64,000 nt of DNA. Source: Janthinobacterium silvisoli. GTDB lineage: Bacteria > Pseudomonadota > Gammaproteobacteria > Burkholderiales > Burkholderiaceae_D. Position numbers and translations under genes: made by a program. The notes beneath the pieces were generated by a model, which worked only from the letters and a program-made list of their open reading frames with translations, made no database searches and was not told the origin of the DNA. Positions 27,590 through 38,080 of the stretch are shown here, one piece after another; within the stretch, counting starts at the first letter, position 1; each line of letters starts with the position of its first letter. Location: the NCBI RefSeq assembly GCF_014200725.1, contig NZ_JACHCL010000002.1, forward strand, positions 1,240,001-1,304,000, given 5' to 3'.

Positions 27590-28828
27590 CTAGACTACCC
27601 CGTCTATCTTGAGCTGCGCGATTGCCGCCGCATCAAAGCCCAGCGAGACCAGTACTTCCTCATTATGCTGGCCCAGTTCCGGCCCCAGCCACTGGGTCTT
27701 GCCCGGCGTGGCCGACAGTTTCGGGCTGATGGCCGGCAATTTCACGGGCGTGCCATCGGCAAAATGGTGCTGTTCAAACATGTCCCTGGCGAGAAACTGC
27801 GGGTCGCTCATCATGTCGCGCACCGAGTAAATTTTACCGGCTGGAACGTCAGCCGCCTTCAGCACGGCCAGCGCACTATCGATAGTGTGCGTGGCGCACC
27901 AGGCGCCGATGGCGTCATCGATTTCTTGCGTGCGAACCACCCGGCCATCGTTGCGGGCCAGTTGCGGGTCCCCTGCCATGTCGATGCGGCCCATGGCCAG
28001 CATCAGCCGCTTGAAGATGGCGTCGCCATTGCCGGCAATCACGATATTTTCGCCATCGCCGGTGGTATAGGTATTCGAGGGCACGATGCCGGGCAGGGAG
28101 CCGCCCGTGCGCTCGCGCACCACGCCCGCCTGGTCGAATTCCGGCACCAGCGACTCCATCAAATTAAACACGGATTCATACAGGGCCACGTCGACCATCT
28201 GCCCTTCCCCGCTGTCGCGCCCGCCTGTCACGTCGCGGTGGCGCAAGGCCATCATGGCGCCGATCACGCCATGCAGGGCCGCCACCGAATCGCCTATCGA
28301 GACGCCCACGCGCACCGGTGGCCGGTCGGCAAAGCCGGACACATAACGCAAGCCGCCCATCGACTCGCCGATGGCGCCGAAGCCCGGCAAATCTTTCATC
28401 GGGCCCGTCTGGCCAAAGCCGGACAGGCGCACCATGATCAGCGAAGGTTTGATCTGCTTCAGCTGTTCGTAGCCGAGATCCCACTTTTCCAGTACGCCGG
28501 GGCGGTAATTCTCGATGATAATGTCCGCTTCCAGCGCCAGCTGGCGCGCAATCGCCCTGCCCTGCTCGGACTTCAGGTTCAGGGTGACACTTTTTTTGTT
28601 GCGCGCCTGCACCGACCACCACAGCGAGGTGCCATCTTTCAGCACGCGCCAGGTACGGATAGGGTCGCCGCCATCAGGCGACTCGATCTTGATCACGTCG
28701 GCGCCGAATTCAGCCAGCATGCGAGCGCAGAACGGTCCCGCGATCAGGGTGCCCAGCTCCAGCACTTTGATACCCGCGAGCGGGCCAGCCGGGGCGGACT
28801 CCTTCCCGGACGTACTCTTCGTAGTCAT
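27590..28828 (-). CDS. CaiB/BaiF family (class III) CoA-transferase
   Basis: 412 residues, full family length. Class III landmarks are present: [51 protein letters not shown], and the catalytic-aspartate region [20 protein letters not shown]. The enzyme moves CoA between carboxylic acids through an aspartyl-CoA thioester; the substrate cannot be told from sequence. It overlaps the recR stop codon by four bases (ATGA at 28825-28828) and so is the last gene of dnaX-ybaB-recR-CoA-transferase. Confidence 0.92.
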   Translation of the reverse strand: MTTKSTSGKESAPAGPLAGIKVLELGTLIAGPFCARMLAEFGADVIKIESPDGGDPIRTWRVLKDGTSLWWSVQARNKKSVTLNLKSEQGRAIARQLALEADIIIENYRPGVLEKWDLGYEQLKQIKPSLIMVRLSGFGQTGPMKDLPGFGAIGESMGGLRYVSGFADRPPVRVGVSIGDSVAALHGVIGAMMALRHRDVTGGRDSGEGQMVDVALYESVFNLMESLVPEFDQAGVVRERTGGSLPGIVPSNTYTTGDGENIVIAGNGDAIFKRLMLAMGRIDMAGDPQLARNDGRVVRTQEIDDAIGAWCATHTIDSALAVLKAADVPAGKIYSVRDMMSDPQFLARDMFEQHHFADGTPVKLPAISPKLSATPGKTQWLGPELGQHNEEVLVSLGFDAAAIAQLKIDGVV

Positions 28829-29415
28829 GTTGCCCTGCGGTCGAGCATGGCGCGGGCAATCGTGCCCGCGTCCACGTATTCCAGTTCGCCACCTACCGGC
28901 ACACCGCGCGCCAGCCGGCTGACGCGCAAGCCGCGCGCCTTGAGCATTTCGCTGATGTAATGGGCGGTCGCTTCACCTTCGTTGGTGAAGTTGGTGGCCA
29001 GCACCACTTCACTGACCAGACCATCGTTGGCGCGGTTCAGTAATTTTTCGAGGTGGATATCTTTCGGACCGATGCCGTCCAGCGGCGACAAGCGCCCCAT
29101 CAGCACGAAATACAGGCCCTTGTAGGTCAGGGTCTGTTCGATCATCAGCTGGTCGGCCGGAGTTTCCACCACGCATAGCAAGCGCTTGTCGCGCTCTTCG
29201 TCGAGACAGGTCTCGCACACTTCGTGTTCAGTAAAGGTATTGCACAGGCCGCAGTGATGCACGGCATCGACGGCCTGAAACAGGGCGCGCGACAGCATCG
29301 CCGCGCCTTCCCGATCATGCTGCAACAAATGAAAAGCCATGCGCTGCGCCGACTTGGGGCCGACGCCGGGCAGGCGCCGCAGCGCCTCGGTCAGGAATTC
29401 AAGCGACTTGGACAT
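28825..29415 (-). CDS. recR: Recombination mediator RecR
   Basis: 196 residues, standard RecR size. Helix-hairpin-helix ([20 protein letters not shown]), four-cysteine zinc finger ([16 protein letters not shown]), Toprim segment ([15 protein letters not shown]) and a Walker-B-like C-terminal ([16 protein letters not shown]). RecR forms a ring clamp with RecO and RecF, loading RecA on SSB-coated gaps. The order dnaX-ybaB-recR is conserved in proteobacteria. Confidence 0.97.
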   Translation of the reverse strand: MSKSLEFLTEALRRLPGVGPKSAQRMAFHLLQHDREGAAMLSRALFQAVDAVHHCGLCNTFTEHEVCETCLDEERDKRLLCVVETPADQLMIEQTLTYKGLYFVLMGRLSPLDGIGPKDIHLEKLLNRANDGLVSEVVLATNFTNEGEATAHYISEMLKARGLRVSRLARGVPVGGELEYVDAGTIARAMLDRRAT

Positions 29416-29462
29416 GGATCAAGCGGCTCCAGTCGCGCTGAACGGGCGCATGCGGTTCAACA

Positions 29463-29789
29463 TCAGAATGGCATTTTGAAGCCGGCTGGCAAATTCATGC
29501 CACCGGTCAAGCCTGCCATTTTTTCGGCAGAGGTGGCTTCCGCCTTGCGCACGGCGTCGTTGAAAGCGGCGGCGACCAGATCTTCCAGCATATCCTTGTC
29601 ATCGGCCAGCAAGGATGGATCGATGGAAACGCGTTTCACATCGTTCTTGCAAGTCATGACGATTTTCACCAGGCCGGCGCCGGACTGGCCTTCCACTTCC
29701 ACCAGCGCCAGTTGGTCCTGGGCTTTTTTCATATTGTCTTGCATTGCTTGCGCCTGCTTCATCAAGCCAGCCAGTTGATTTTTCATCAT
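29463..29789 (-). CDS. ybaB: YbaB/EbfC nucleoid-associated protein
   Basis: 108 residues with the family helix [19 protein letters not shown], a strand core ([19 protein letters not shown]) and [15 protein letters not shown] at the C-terminus. It dimerises as a tweezer-shaped DNA-binding protein. Tandem start codons at 29789 and 29786. It lies between dnaX and recR with 47-48 bp gaps. Confidence 0.96.
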   Translation of the reverse strand: MMKNQLAGLMKQAQAMQDNMKKAQDQLALVEVEGQSGAGLVKIVMTCKNDVKRVSIDPSLLADDKDMLEDLVAAAFNDAVRKAEATSAEKMAGLTGGMNLPAGFKMPF

Positions 29790-29837
29790 AAGAATTACTC
29801 CATGTCAGTTCAAAAAAATAATTAATCAATAATTTAA

Positions 29838-32090
29838 TTAATGCAGCGTCGGCCCGGCAGAGCCCGCCGGCGCTGGCGTAATCGTCCCCGGCACCACGAA
29901 GGCGTCGAATGCCCGCTTCATATCGAGCACAAAGGGATCGGTTGCGATGGTTTCCTCGGCTTGCAACTGGCAAGCTTCGCGGTGGGCCTGCGCTTCGGCG
30001 CTGGCCGTGTACCAGACGGCGCCCAGTTCCGTATCGACACTGACCTTGCGCCCGAAGCGCTCGGACAGCGCCGCCGCCAGTTTTTCCACGTTGGCCGGAC
30101 TGCGCCAGGTATCGATCGGCACGCGCAAACGGAAAGTAGTGCTGTGTCCATCGTGCAGGCATTCGATCAGCTCGGCTTGCACCGCCAGTTGCTGGGCCAC
30201 CCCGCGCAAGGGCAGCACGGCGGCCACTGCGGGCCAGTTGCCATCCCACTCCAGGCCAGGCACGGGGGTGATCACATACGGTGCACTTGGCGCAGCCTGC
30301 TTGGCGGCGCGCTGCGGCATCACCACGGCAGGCTGCTCGGCCGGTGCATGTTGTTGCGGTGCATGGCTTTGCACGGCGCTTGATGCGCTATCGTCGGAAA
30401 ATTCGGTGACCCAGGGCGGCAAATCATCGTCCGCTTCAGCTTGCTTTGGCGGCGGCGCCTGGCGCTGCGGCGCAGGTGGTGCAGGTGTCGCAGCCGCTGC
30501 TGGCGCTTCCAGCGGTGCATCATCCCACGGTGCCGGCGCTTTGGCGGCAACCGGTGGCGGCGCTACCGGCGGTGGCGCGGCTGGAGTGGCAGCAAGCGTC
30601 GCTGCTGGTGCCACCGGCTCGGGCGCAGCCGGTTTCGGCGCGGCCGATGGTGCCGATGGCGTACTGCCAGGGCGCCCTTTCGAGGCGGCGCGGGCCGCTT
30701 CCAGCGCCGCATTGATGGCGGCGCGGGCGGAACTGACCGGTGCGGCGGCGGCGGCCGGGGCGGCTGGTGCTGGCGCGGCCGCTGGCGGCGGCGCCTCGGC
30801 GCGGACCACGCTGGCAGCGGCGGCAGCCACCACCGGCTGCGGAATCACGGCCGCATGGCTGGCGACTTGATTCACGGCGGCGCGCGCTGGCGGCGGCGCA
30901 CTGGCGGCGGCACGCGCGGCGGCCACGGCGGCAGGACGGTTGACCGGTGCTGCAGCGGGCGCAGCAGCCGGCACACCTTCGGCGCCACCTATGCCGGGCC
31001 GAAAGGCCAGCATGCGCAGCAAGGTCATGGAAAAACCTGCATATTCATCGGGCGCCAGGCCCAGTTCATTGCGGCCATGCACGGCGATCTGGTAAAACAG
31101 TTGCACTTCTTCTGCATCGAAGGCAGCGGCCAGGCGCACGATGTCGGCGTATTCCGGTAAATCCTGCGGCACGGCGGCGGGTACGGTTTGCGCCAGCGCA
31201 ATGCGGTGCAGCAAGGTGCCCAGGTCTTGCAGGGCGCCGTTATACGACAGGCTGCGCGAGGCCATTTCATCGGCCACGGCCAGCAAGTCGGCGCCATCCT
31301 GTTTCGCCAGCGCATCGAGCAAGCGCACCAGATACGATTGATCGAGTGCACCGAGCATGCCTTGCACCGCGTCCAGGGTCACTTCGCCGGCTGCATAGGC
31401 TATCGCCTGGTCAGTCAAGGACAGCGCATCGCGCATGGAACCGTGGGCGCCCTGAGCCAGCAGGCGCAAGGCCGGCTGTTCAAAGCTGATACCTTCTTGC
31501 CCCAGGATATTATCCAGATGGCTGATGATATGGCCGGGCGGCATCTGCTTGAGGTTGAACTGCAGGCAGCGCGACAGCACGGTGACGGGAATCTTTTGCG
31601 GGTCGGTGGTCGCCAGGATGAACTTCACGTGCTCGGGCGGCTCTTCCAGCGTCTTCAGCATGGAATTGAAGGCGTGGTTGGTCAGCATGTGCACCTCGTC
31701 GATCATATAGACCTTGAAGCGCGCATTGCTCGGTGCATACACGGCCTGTTCCAGCAACTGCGCCATTTCATCGACGCCGCGGTTGGACGCCGCATCCATC
31801 TCGATATAGTCGACAAAACGTCCCGCATCAATGGCCGTGCACGCTTCGCACACGCCGCAAGGCTGGGCCGTGATGCCACCCGTGCCGTCAGGGCCGATGC
31901 AATTGAGCGATTTGGCCAGGATCCGCGACAAGGTCGTCTTGCCGACGCCGCGCGTCCCCGTGAACAGATAGGCGTGATGCAGGCGGCCGCTATGCAGCGC
32001 ATGCGTGAGCGCGCGCACGACGTGCTCCTGGCCGACGAGCGTCTCGAAATTCTTGGGGCGGTATTTACGGGCGAGGACTTGATAGGACAT
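29838..32090 (-). CDS. dnaX: DNA polymerase III subunit gamma/tau
   Basis: 750 residues. AAA+ clamp-loader module at 1-240: Walker A GTRGVGKTT, zinc-binding cysteines (CIG..., CGVCEAC), Walker B VYMIDEVHML and sensor 1 LATTDP. The collar domain runs to about 370. A long Pro/Ala-rich linker (about 370-600) leads to the tau-specific C-terminus that contacts DnaB helicase and the polymerase alpha subunit. No A6G slippery heptamer is visible in the linker, so the E. coli-type frameshift producing gamma is not evident; only tau may be made. First gene of the dnaX-ybaB-recR operon. Confidence 0.97.
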   Translation of the reverse strand: MSYQVLARKYRPKNFETLVGQEHVVRALTHALHSGRLHHAYLFTGTRGVGKTTLSRILAKSLNCIGPDGTGGITAQPCGVCEACTAIDAGRFVDYIEMDAASNRGVDEMAQLLEQAVYAPSNARFKVYMIDEVHMLTNHAFNSMLKTLEEPPEHVKFILATTDPQKIPVTVLSRCLQFNLKQMPPGHIISHLDNILGQEGISFEQPALRLLAQGAHGSMRDALSLTDQAIAYAAGEVTLDAVQGMLGALDQSYLVRLLDALAKQDGADLLAVADEMASRSLSYNGALQDLGTLLHRIALAQTVPAAVPQDLPEYADIVRLAAAFDAEEVQLFYQIAVHGRNELGLAPDEYAGFSMTLLRMLAFRPGIGGAEGVPAAAPAAAPVNRPAAVAAARAAASAPPPARAAVNQVASHAAVIPQPVVAAAAASVVRAEAPPPAAAPAPAAPAAAAAPVSSARAAINAALEAARAASKGRPGSTPSAPSAAPKPAAPEPVAPAATLAATPAAPPPVAPPPVAAKAPAPWDDAPLEAPAAAATPAPPAPQRQAPPPKQAEADDDLPPWVTEFSDDSASSAVQSHAPQQHAPAEQPAVVMPQRAAKQAAPSAPYVITPVPGLEWDGNWPAVAAVLPLRGVAQQLAVQAELIECLHDGHSTTFRLRVPIDTWRSPANVEKLAAALSERFGRKVSVDTELGAVWYTASAEAQAHREACQLQAEETIATDPFVLDMKRAFDAFVVPGTITPAPAGSAGPTLH

Positions 32091-32286
32091 GCTGAGATTT
32101 TACCGTAGATAACAGGTGCAAAGGGCCTCGGTTGCACCAGCCCGTGAGAACAAGGCCAGGTACAAAAAAAGAGACAACCAGGAGGCGACCAGGAGATTGC
32201 AAAAGGAGAATTGTAACAAGCTGCGCAGGGATTAGCTAAAACGATAGCCACCACTTAGAATTTTGCTTTTCCTTTAATTGATAAAA

Positions 32287-32952
32287 ATGAAAAAATTTGC
32301 CCGCCCTACCTTGCTGCTTCCTATGTTATTACTGTCCCTTTCCGCGCATGCCAGCGAGCGTGTATGGGTGCCCTATAAAAAGCTGGTCGAACAGCTACGG
32401 CTCGATAAATTCTATGCCTTGCCAGCCGCCGAACGCGACAGGCTGCAGCTCTATATCACCGTCAAGCCAGAAAACAAGAACTATAAACCGTCGGATGTGG
32501 TGCTGACGGCCGTGAAAGGCACGGAACGCCAGGCCTTGCCGGCGCTATCGCCCGATTTCCGCATGACGCTGCCATTCAATCCGGCCTGGATGAACGACGA
32601 CACCAGGATCATGACCAGCTTGCCCAAAGGCGAGAAATCGGCTGTCGGCCTGGAAGCGACGACCACCGTCCCGGAAGGCACGCAGTGGACGTACACACCA
32701 GTGATGGGCAGCGTACAGCAGATGAACCAGGCAATCAAGAAGATGGCTGGCGCACTGAGCATGTTCGCGCCAACGATCAAATCCATCGTCTTCAAGTTTG
32801 CCAAGCCGGCGCAATTGACGGTGGGCAGTCAAGTATTCAATACGGATACGAAAAACCAGATCAAGCTGAAACCGGATTCGGCATTACTGAAAGACAATCC
32901 GGCGATGGTGCTCAGCGAGCGTCCGTTTGAAGCGGAACTCAGCGATGAGTGA
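32287..32952 (+). CDS. Exported protein of unknown function
   Basis: 221 residues from ATG 32287; the in-frame TTG at 32278 is less likely. A signal peptide is clear (KKFARPTLLLPMLLLSLSAHA, cleavage after AHA). The mature part is strand-rich without cysteines, beginning ERVWVPYKKLVEQLRLDKFY. Its size and start are reminiscent of periplasmic DUF2987 proteins, but this is weak. It lies between dnaX and SRP RNA and ends just before a bidirectional terminator. Function unknown. Confidence 0.7.
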   Translation: MKKFARPTLLLPMLLLSLSAHASERVWVPYKKLVEQLRLDKFYALPAAERDRLQLYITVKPENKNYKPSDVVLTAVKGTERQALPALSPDFRMTLPFNPAWMNDDTRIMTSLPKGEKSAVGLEATTTVPEGTQWTYTPVMGSVQQMNQAIKKMAGALSMFAPTIKSIVFKFAKPAQLTVGSQVFNTDTKNQIKLKPDSALLKDNPAMVLSERPFEAELSDE

Positions 32953-32991
32953 GGCAGGAAACAGGAAGTAGAAAAACGGCGTAGAAAAAAG

Positions 32992-33016
32992 AAAAGCTGC
33001 CAATGGCAGCTTTTTT
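32992..33016. terminator. Bidirectional terminator between exported protein gene and SRP RNA
   Basis: AAAAGCTGCC-AAT-GGCAGCTTTT, with A and T runs on both sides, so it can end transcripts from the plus-strand gene and from the minus-strand SRP RNA. Confidence 0.85.
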
Positions 33017-33032
33017 ATTATTTCCCGAAGGA

Positions 33033-33128
33033 GGCGAGCCTGATCTGCGGCACTCATGGTTAATAGCCGTGGCTGCTTCGTTCCCGACCTGACCAGGTTA
33101 GCCATGCCACGATGCGCAGGGGCCCGCC
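33033..33128 (-). ncRNA. ffs: Signal recognition particle RNA (4.5S type)
   Basis: The minus strand contains the invariant SRP core CCAGGTTAGCC-complement region, read as CCTGGTCAGGTCGGGAACGA followed by AGCAGCC. The ends pair as GGCGGGCC (33121-33128) with GGCTCGCC (33033-33040), giving a 96-nt hairpin. It binds Ffh and targets inner-membrane proteins. Exact processed ends are inferred from the closing stem. Confidence 0.93.
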
Positions 33129-33165
33129 GGAGGTAATTATAACCGATCCAGGCCAGCCTGTGGGT

Positions 33166-34803
33166 TTAGAATGTTTCCCATTCACTCAGGCCAGTCACGG
33201 CAGCCAGCGCTGGCTGCTTGCGGACCACCGCCTGCGGCTGAGTTATCCGCTGCCGCGCCTGCACACCGCCCAGCCTGAACACGCTGACCACCTGCGCCAG
33301 CTGTCCCGCCTGCGTTTGCATGGCCTCGGCCGCCGCCGACGCTTCTTCCACCAGCGCCGCATTTTGCTGGGTTACTTGATCCATCTCATGGATCGCTTGG
33401 TTCACCTGTTCGATGCCAGCGCTTTGCTCTTCGCTGGCTTCGTTAATTTCACCCATGATGTCGGTGACAAAAGCAATACTCTGCACGATGTCTTGCATGG
33501 TGGAACCGGCCTTATTGACCAGGATGGAACCGGCATCGACCCGCTCCACCGAGTCATCGATCAAGTCCTTGATTTCCTTGGCCGCTGCCGACGAGCGTTG
33601 CGCCAGGCTGCGCACTTCGGTAGCGACCACGGCAAAACCGCGTCCCTGTTCGCCCGCGCGCGCCGCTTCCACCGCCGCATTCAAGGCCAGGATATTGGTC
33701 TGGAACGCCAGGCCCTCAATCACGCCGATGATGTCGACGATCTTGCGCGAGGAATCATTGATCGAATTCATGGTCATGATCACTTGCTCCGAGATCGCAC
33801 CGCCCTGGCTGGCAATCTGGGCCGCGTCGCCCGCCAGCTTCCTGGCCTTGCGCGCATTATCGACGTTTTGCCGGACGGTCGAGGTCAGCTCTTCCATTGA
33901 AGAAGCCGTCTCTTCCAGCGAACTGGCTTGCTGTTCCGTGCGCGCAGACAAATCCTGGTTGCCAGCTGCAATTTCACCGGAGGCCGTGGCGATATTGTCC
34001 GTACCCACCCGCACTTCGCCCACGATATTGGCCAGGCTATCGTTCATGACTTTCAGCGCGTGCATCAATTGCCCGGTTTCATCGCGGCTATCGACAGCGA
34101 TCTGGCTGCTCAAGTCGCCCGACGACACCGTTTCCGCCACCTTGACAGCCTGCGCCAGCGGTCCGGTAATCGAACGCGTGATCCAGACGGCAAAAGCGAT
34201 GCCCGTGGCCAGCGCAAGCAAGCCCAGCGCCAGCAAGGTGAGGCGCGTGCTTTGATACGAAGCGAGCACGCCATCGGCAACCTCATCGGCCGCATGAATT
34301 TGCACTTCAGATAACTTTTTGATGGCGTCCCGATACACGAGCGCACTCGGCATGAAGCTGCCATCGAAGATCTGCCGTCCCAGTTCGCGGTCACCCGCAT
34401 GCACGGTCTTGGTCAGGGCGACACGTGCCTCCGTAAAAGCGCTGCGGCGGCTGACCACTTCGGCATACGCGGCCCGCGCATCTGGATTGATCAGGTCAGC
34501 ACCAATCTGCTCTTGCAACTGGGCCAGGCGCGGCAAGTCTTGTTCGATCTGTTGCGCAAATTTTTGCTGATCGGCAGGGTCGGCAGCTTTCCACATGGCT
34601 TCGGTGCGCGTCATATTGACCTGTATCAGTTGCGCCCACTCCGCTACCAGGCGCTGGTTCCTGACCGTGCCATGCACCATGTTTGAGGTCATATCGCTGG
34701 CTGCCTGCAAACGCATGAGGCCGATCACGACCAGCGCCGCCAGCAATAACAAGACCACAGCGTAGCCGACGGCAAGCCGGGTACCGATTTTCAAATTTTT
34801 CAT
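33166..34803 (-). CDS. Methyl-accepting chemotaxis protein with CheR-tether tail
   Basis: 545 residues from ATG 34803 (GGAAGTGAACGC upstream); the longer frame to 35037 lacks a start signal. Transmembrane helix at about 10-30, a periplasmic four-helix-bundle sensor (about 35-190), a second helix ([18 protein letters not shown]), HAMP, and the cytoplasmic signalling hairpin with the invariant tip [20 protein letters not shown]. It ends in EWETF, matching the xWExF pentapeptide that tethers CheR and CheB in high-abundance receptors. Stand-alone gene; ligand unknown. Confidence 0.96.
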   Translation of the reverse strand: MKNLKIGTRLAVGYAVVLLLLAALVVIGLMRLQAASDMTSNMVHGTVRNQRLVAEWAQLIQVNMTRTEAMWKAADPADQQKFAQQIEQDLPRLAQLQEQIGADLINPDARAAYAEVVSRRSAFTEARVALTKTVHAGDRELGRQIFDGSFMPSALVYRDAIKKLSEVQIHAADEVADGVLASYQSTRLTLLALGLLALATGIAFAVWITRSITGPLAQAVKVAETVSSGDLSSQIAVDSRDETGQLMHALKVMNDSLANIVGEVRVGTDNIATASGEIAAGNQDLSARTEQQASSLEETASSMEELTSTVRQNVDNARKARKLAGDAAQIASQGGAISEQVIMTMNSINDSSRKIVDIIGVIEGLAFQTNILALNAAVEAARAGEQGRGFAVVATEVRSLAQRSSAAAKEIKDLIDDSVERVDAGSILVNKAGSTMQDIVQSIAFVTDIMGEINEASEEQSAGIEQVNQAIHEMDQVTQQNAALVEEASAAAEAMQTQAGQLAQVVSVFRLGGVQARQRITQPQAVVRKQPALAAVTGLSEWETF

Positions 34804-35095
34804 GCGTTCACTTCCATTCAACGACAGATCATGAGGACGTGCACATGCCGCAGGGCCGCTCCAGCGACGCTGCCATGTCAACACTAGCGCATGCCCGGTG
34901 GCATGCAGTAGTCGCCGGCTCAATAGGGAAAAGGCAGCACCCGCAGACCCATCGCATGGGCCAGTCATGGGCAATCTGCTTGCTGATGGAAGGTTTTCAT
35001 CCACCTGACGGCAAAAAATATTGCCGTCAGGAATCATTTTGGCAGGAATTTAACTAGTAGCCAATACGGGAAGTCCGCATGTGCTCACGACTACA
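34804..35095. other. Intergenic, no gene seen
   Basis: Upstream region of the chemoreceptor and 3' flank of ubiD. A weak inverted repeat GCCGTCAGG...CCTGACGGC (around 35008-35032) lies downstream of ubiD and could act as its terminator hairpin, though no strong T run follows. Confidence 0.4.
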
Positions 35096-36580
35096 CTACA
35101 AGCCCAGCTCTTGCCAGATACCATCTACCCGCGCCTTCACTTCCGGCGTCATGGTGATCGTCGTGCCCCACTCGCGCGTGGTTTCGCCTGGCCATTTATT
35201 GGTGGCGTCGATACCCATCTTGCTGCCCAGGCCGCTGATCGGCGAAGCAAAGTCCAGGTAATCGATCGGCGTGTTGTCAACCAGGGTGGTGTCGCGGATC
35301 GGGTCGACGCGTGTGGTAATGGCCCAGATGACTTCCTTCCAATCGCGGATATTGACGTCTTCGTCGACCACCACGATGAACTTCGTATACATGAACTGGC
35401 GCAGGAAGCTCCATACGCCGAACATCACGCGCTTGGCGTGGCCCGCGTACTGCTTCTTGATCTGCACCACGGCCATGCGGTAGCTGCAGCCTTCGGGCGG
35501 CAGATAGAAATCCGTGATCTCGCTGAACTGCTTTTGCAGCAGCGGCACGAACACCTCGTTCAGCGCCAGGCCCAGTACGGCCGGCTCATCGGGCGGTTTG
35601 CCTGTATACGTAGAGTGGTAGATCGGATCGCGGCGCATGGTGATGCGGTCGATGGTAAACACGGGGAAGCTATCCTGCTCATTGTAATAGCCGGTATGGT
35701 CGCCGTACGGGCCTTCGAGCGCATGTTCATAGCCGCTAGGATGGTTTTCATCGGGATAGATATGGCCTTCGAGCACGATTTCAGCGGATGCAGGCACGCG
35801 CAGCTCGCTGCCGATGGCTTTCACCAGCTCCGTGCGGCTGCCGCGCAGCAAGCCGGCGAACTGGTATTCGGACAGGCTGTCCGGCACCGGCGTCACCGCC
35901 CCTAATATAGTAGCGGGATCGGCGCCCAGCGCGACGGCGATCGGATAAGGCTTGCCCTTGTTCTGGATCGCGTGTTCGCGGAAGTCCAGCGCCCCGCCCC
36001 GGTGCGCCAGCCAGCGCATGATGACCTTGTTGCGGCCCAATACCTGCTGGCGGTAAATGCCCAGGTTCTGGCGTTTCTTGTTAGGCCCCTTGGTAATCAC
36101 CAGGCCCCAGGTAATCAGGGGCGCGATATCGCCCGGCCAGCAATGCTGGATAGGCAGGCGCGCCAGGTCCACGTCATTGCCTTCCCATACGATTTCCTGG
36201 CATTTGGCGCCGCGCAGCTCTTTCGGCGACATATCCCACACGGCTTTGACCAGCGAGCCCAGGCCCAGCAGGTCCTTGAAATCCTTCGGCGGTTCCGGCT
36301 CTTTCAGGCGCGCCAGCACGTGGCCAATCTTGCGCAACTCGCTGACATCTTCGGCGCCCATGCCCAGCGCGACCCGGCGCGGCGTGCCAAACAGATTACC
36401 GAGCACGGGGATGTTGTGGCCGGTCGGATTCTGGAACAGCAAGGCTGGTCCGCCCGCACGCAAAGTGCGGTCGCATACCTCCGTCATCTCCAAATATGGT
36501 GAAATAGGGGTGGAAATGGTCTTAAGTTCACCCATTTCTTGCAGCTGAGAAATAAAATCTCGCAAATCTGAATATTTCAT
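35096..36580 (-). CDS. ubiD: UbiD 4-hydroxy-3-polyprenylbenzoate decarboxylase
   Basis: 494 residues, standard UbiD length: N-terminal [20 protein letters not shown], the prFMN-binding regions ([20 protein letters not shown], then [11 protein letters not shown]), and [20 protein letters not shown] near residue 290, containing the catalytic acidic cluster. It removes the carboxyl group from the ubiquinone precursor using prenylated FMN supplied by UbiX. Stand-alone gene; its upstream region holds the divergent promoter at 36714. Confidence 0.97.
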   Translation of the reverse strand: MKYSDLRDFISQLQEMGELKTISTPISPYLEMTEVCDRTLRAGGPALLFQNPTGHNIPVLGNLFGTPRRVALGMGAEDVSELRKIGHVLARLKEPEPPKDFKDLLGLGSLVKAVWDMSPKELRGAKCQEIVWEGNDVDLARLPIQHCWPGDIAPLITWGLVITKGPNKKRQNLGIYRQQVLGRNKVIMRWLAHRGGALDFREHAIQNKGKPYPIAVALGADPATILGAVTPVPDSLSEYQFAGLLRGSRTELVKAIGSELRVPASAEIVLEGHIYPDENHPSGYEHALEGPYGDHTGYYNEQDSFPVFTIDRITMRRDPIYHSTYTGKPPDEPAVLGLALNEVFVPLLQKQFSEITDFYLPPEGCSYRMAVVQIKKQYAGHAKRVMFGVWSFLRQFMYTKFIVVVDEDVNIRDWKEVIWAITTRVDPIRDTTLVDNTPIDYLDFASPISGLGSKMGIDATNKWPGETTREWGTTITMTPEVKARVDGIWQELGL

Positions 36581-37055
36581 ATGTTTTTAATTTTTTTTGA
36601 CGTCGGACGCCGTTGCTGAAGGATCTATGCCAAGTAATTGATTTTATTGGCTTTTGGCACAATGCAAGACAAATAGTAAGACATAAAAGTAATAAAGAAT
36701 CGATTAGTTAGTATTGACTTGATATAAAACGGCTTCTACAATTCGCCCAACTTGAAGAGGACGTCGGCCCAAGGCTTGATTTTAGCGTCTCTCATTCATT
36801 CACGGAGTCGGGGCTCCACATGACATTTTAAGGAGTGTTTTCAAAAGGCGTCTGCCTTACCCCCGGTAAGAAGTTGTATTGCAACTGACCCAATACCACA
36901 GGGACCGGTCAGCTCAGGCAAGCAATGACGGCGTCTCTCGCGCGCACCCTACACGCGGCGACAGACGGTGATATTTCTGATGCACGGCATTGGCAGTACC
37001 GTACCGCGAGACCGCGGAGGGACTGCCTGTTGACGCGACATTTCAGGGGAACTCT
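36581..37055. other. Long leader region upstream of the lytic transglycosylase
   Basis: No gene supported. A good sigma-70 promoter sits at 36714-36742, predicting a transcript start near 36750 and an untranslated leader of about 300 nt before ATG 37056. The leader includes short start-stop pairs (ATGACATTTTAA at 36819) and a ribosome-site-like AAGGAG with no worthwhile ORF, and several possible stems (GTCGGGGCTCC, CCCCCGGTAAG). It may hold a regulatory RNA element that I cannot name. Confidence 0.5.
36714..36742 (+). promoter_or_regulatory. Sigma-70 promoter for the transglycosylase leader
   Basis: TTGACT (36714-36719), 17-bp spacer, TACAAT (36737-36742): one mismatch from consensus in each hexamer with ideal spacing. 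Confidence 0.75.
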
Positions 37056-37973
37056 ATGACTCATCGCAGCACCGAAGCATCATCTGATGCTTCAACCGTG
37101 GCGGGCCAGCCAGCGTTAGCGCAATTGCGCGCGCGCGCAAAGGCCATTTCAGCGCGTGGCGTATTGGCCACGGCACAACATACGTTGACAGTTTTCGGTA
37201 TTTCCGCACTTGCACTGATCGCCCTGCTGATGTTCCGCCCAGACCTGGGCAAGCAACTGACGCACAGCCTGTTCCCGTTGCCGATGGCAGAAGCACAGGC
37301 AGTTGAAGCGCCGCACTTGTCGGCACTGATGGAAGCACCTGCTTCCGTACAGACCGCTGCTAACGAAGCGCCTTTGAGCAAGGAAGAAAAAGCCTTGCTG
37401 GGCACGCAACGCCAACAGCAATGGGTCACGACCTGGTTGTCGAAACGTTACCGTGTCGCCAACGACGCCACCAATATGCTGGTTTCGACCGCTTACTTGA
37501 CGGCGCGTGAAATCAAGCTGGACCCGCTGCTGATCCTGGCCGTGATGGCCATCGAATCGGGTTTGAATCCGTTCGCGGAAAGCCCGGTCGGCGCACAAGG
37601 CCTGATGCAAGTGATGTCGAAGATTCACCACGAAAAATTTCAGGACATGGGCGGCGTGCAAGCTGCCTTGAATCCAGTGGCCAACATCCGTGTCGGCTCG
37701 CTGATCCTGAAAGACTATGTAACACGTGGCGGTTCGGTGGAAGCCGGCTTGAAAACCTATGTGGGCGCCGCAGGATTCGCCACCGATTCGGGCTACGGCT
37801 CGCGCGTACTGGCTGAATACCGCCGCCTGAAACAAGTCTCGGCCGGCCAGCGCGTGCCGACCAATGGCCCGGTACTGGCTTCCAGCACGCCAGCGCCTGT
37901 CATCATGCCAGCCAAGGACACCGGCTCGCTGACCATCAAAGTTGTGCCTAGCAACAATATCGCCGGCCTGTGA
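37056..37973 (+). CDS. Membrane-anchored lytic transglycosylase
   Basis: 305 residues from ATG 37056 (CAGGGGAACTCT upstream). There is a cytoplasmic N-terminus of about 45 residues, one membrane helix (TVFGISALALIALLMF, about 48-64), then a periplasmic SLT domain (about 155-290) with the catalytic glutamate in AVMAIESGLNPFAESPVGAQ and the GLMQVM motif. It cleaves murein glycan strands to 1,6-anhydro products. The signal-anchor form and the long leader are features to note. Converges on nusB through a shared terminator. Confidence 0.9.
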   Translation: MTHRSTEASSDASTVAGQPALAQLRARAKAISARGVLATAQHTLTVFGISALALIALLMFRPDLGKQLTHSLFPLPMAEAQAVEAPHLSALMEAPASVQTAANEAPLSKEEKALLGTQRQQQWVTTWLSKRYRVANDATNMLVSTAYLTAREIKLDPLLILAVMAIESGLNPFAESPVGAQGLMQVMSKIHHEKFQDMGGVQAALNPVANIRVGSLILKDYVTRGGSVEAGLKTYVGAAGFATDSGYGSRVLAEYRRLKQVSAGQRVPTNGPVLASSTPAPVIMPAKDTGSLTIKVVPSNNIAGL

Positions 37974-38004
37974 CCCTTTAAAAGCCCTCACAGGGGCATG
38001 TAAT

Positions 38005-38043
38005 AAAAAAGCCACCGAGCACTTGCGTGCCGGTGGCTTTTTT
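38005..38043. terminator. Bidirectional terminator between transglycosylase gene and nusB
   Basis: AAAAAAGCCACCG (38005-38017) pairs with CGGTGGCTTTTTT (38031-38043) around a 13-base loop. Confidence 0.9.
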
Positions 38044-38080
38044 ACTGCCTGTGCGATCAGCGGCACAGGCGTATTACTAC

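Noticed and set aside
29838-32090. Programmed frameshift site in dnaX
   Set aside because: No A6G-type slippery heptamer or suitable downstream stem was found in the linker-coding region.
34860-35037. N-terminal extension of the chemoreceptor frame
   Set aside because: The extension lacks a ribosome site, has no receptor-like features, and ATG 34803 directly precedes the membrane helix with a good ribosome site.
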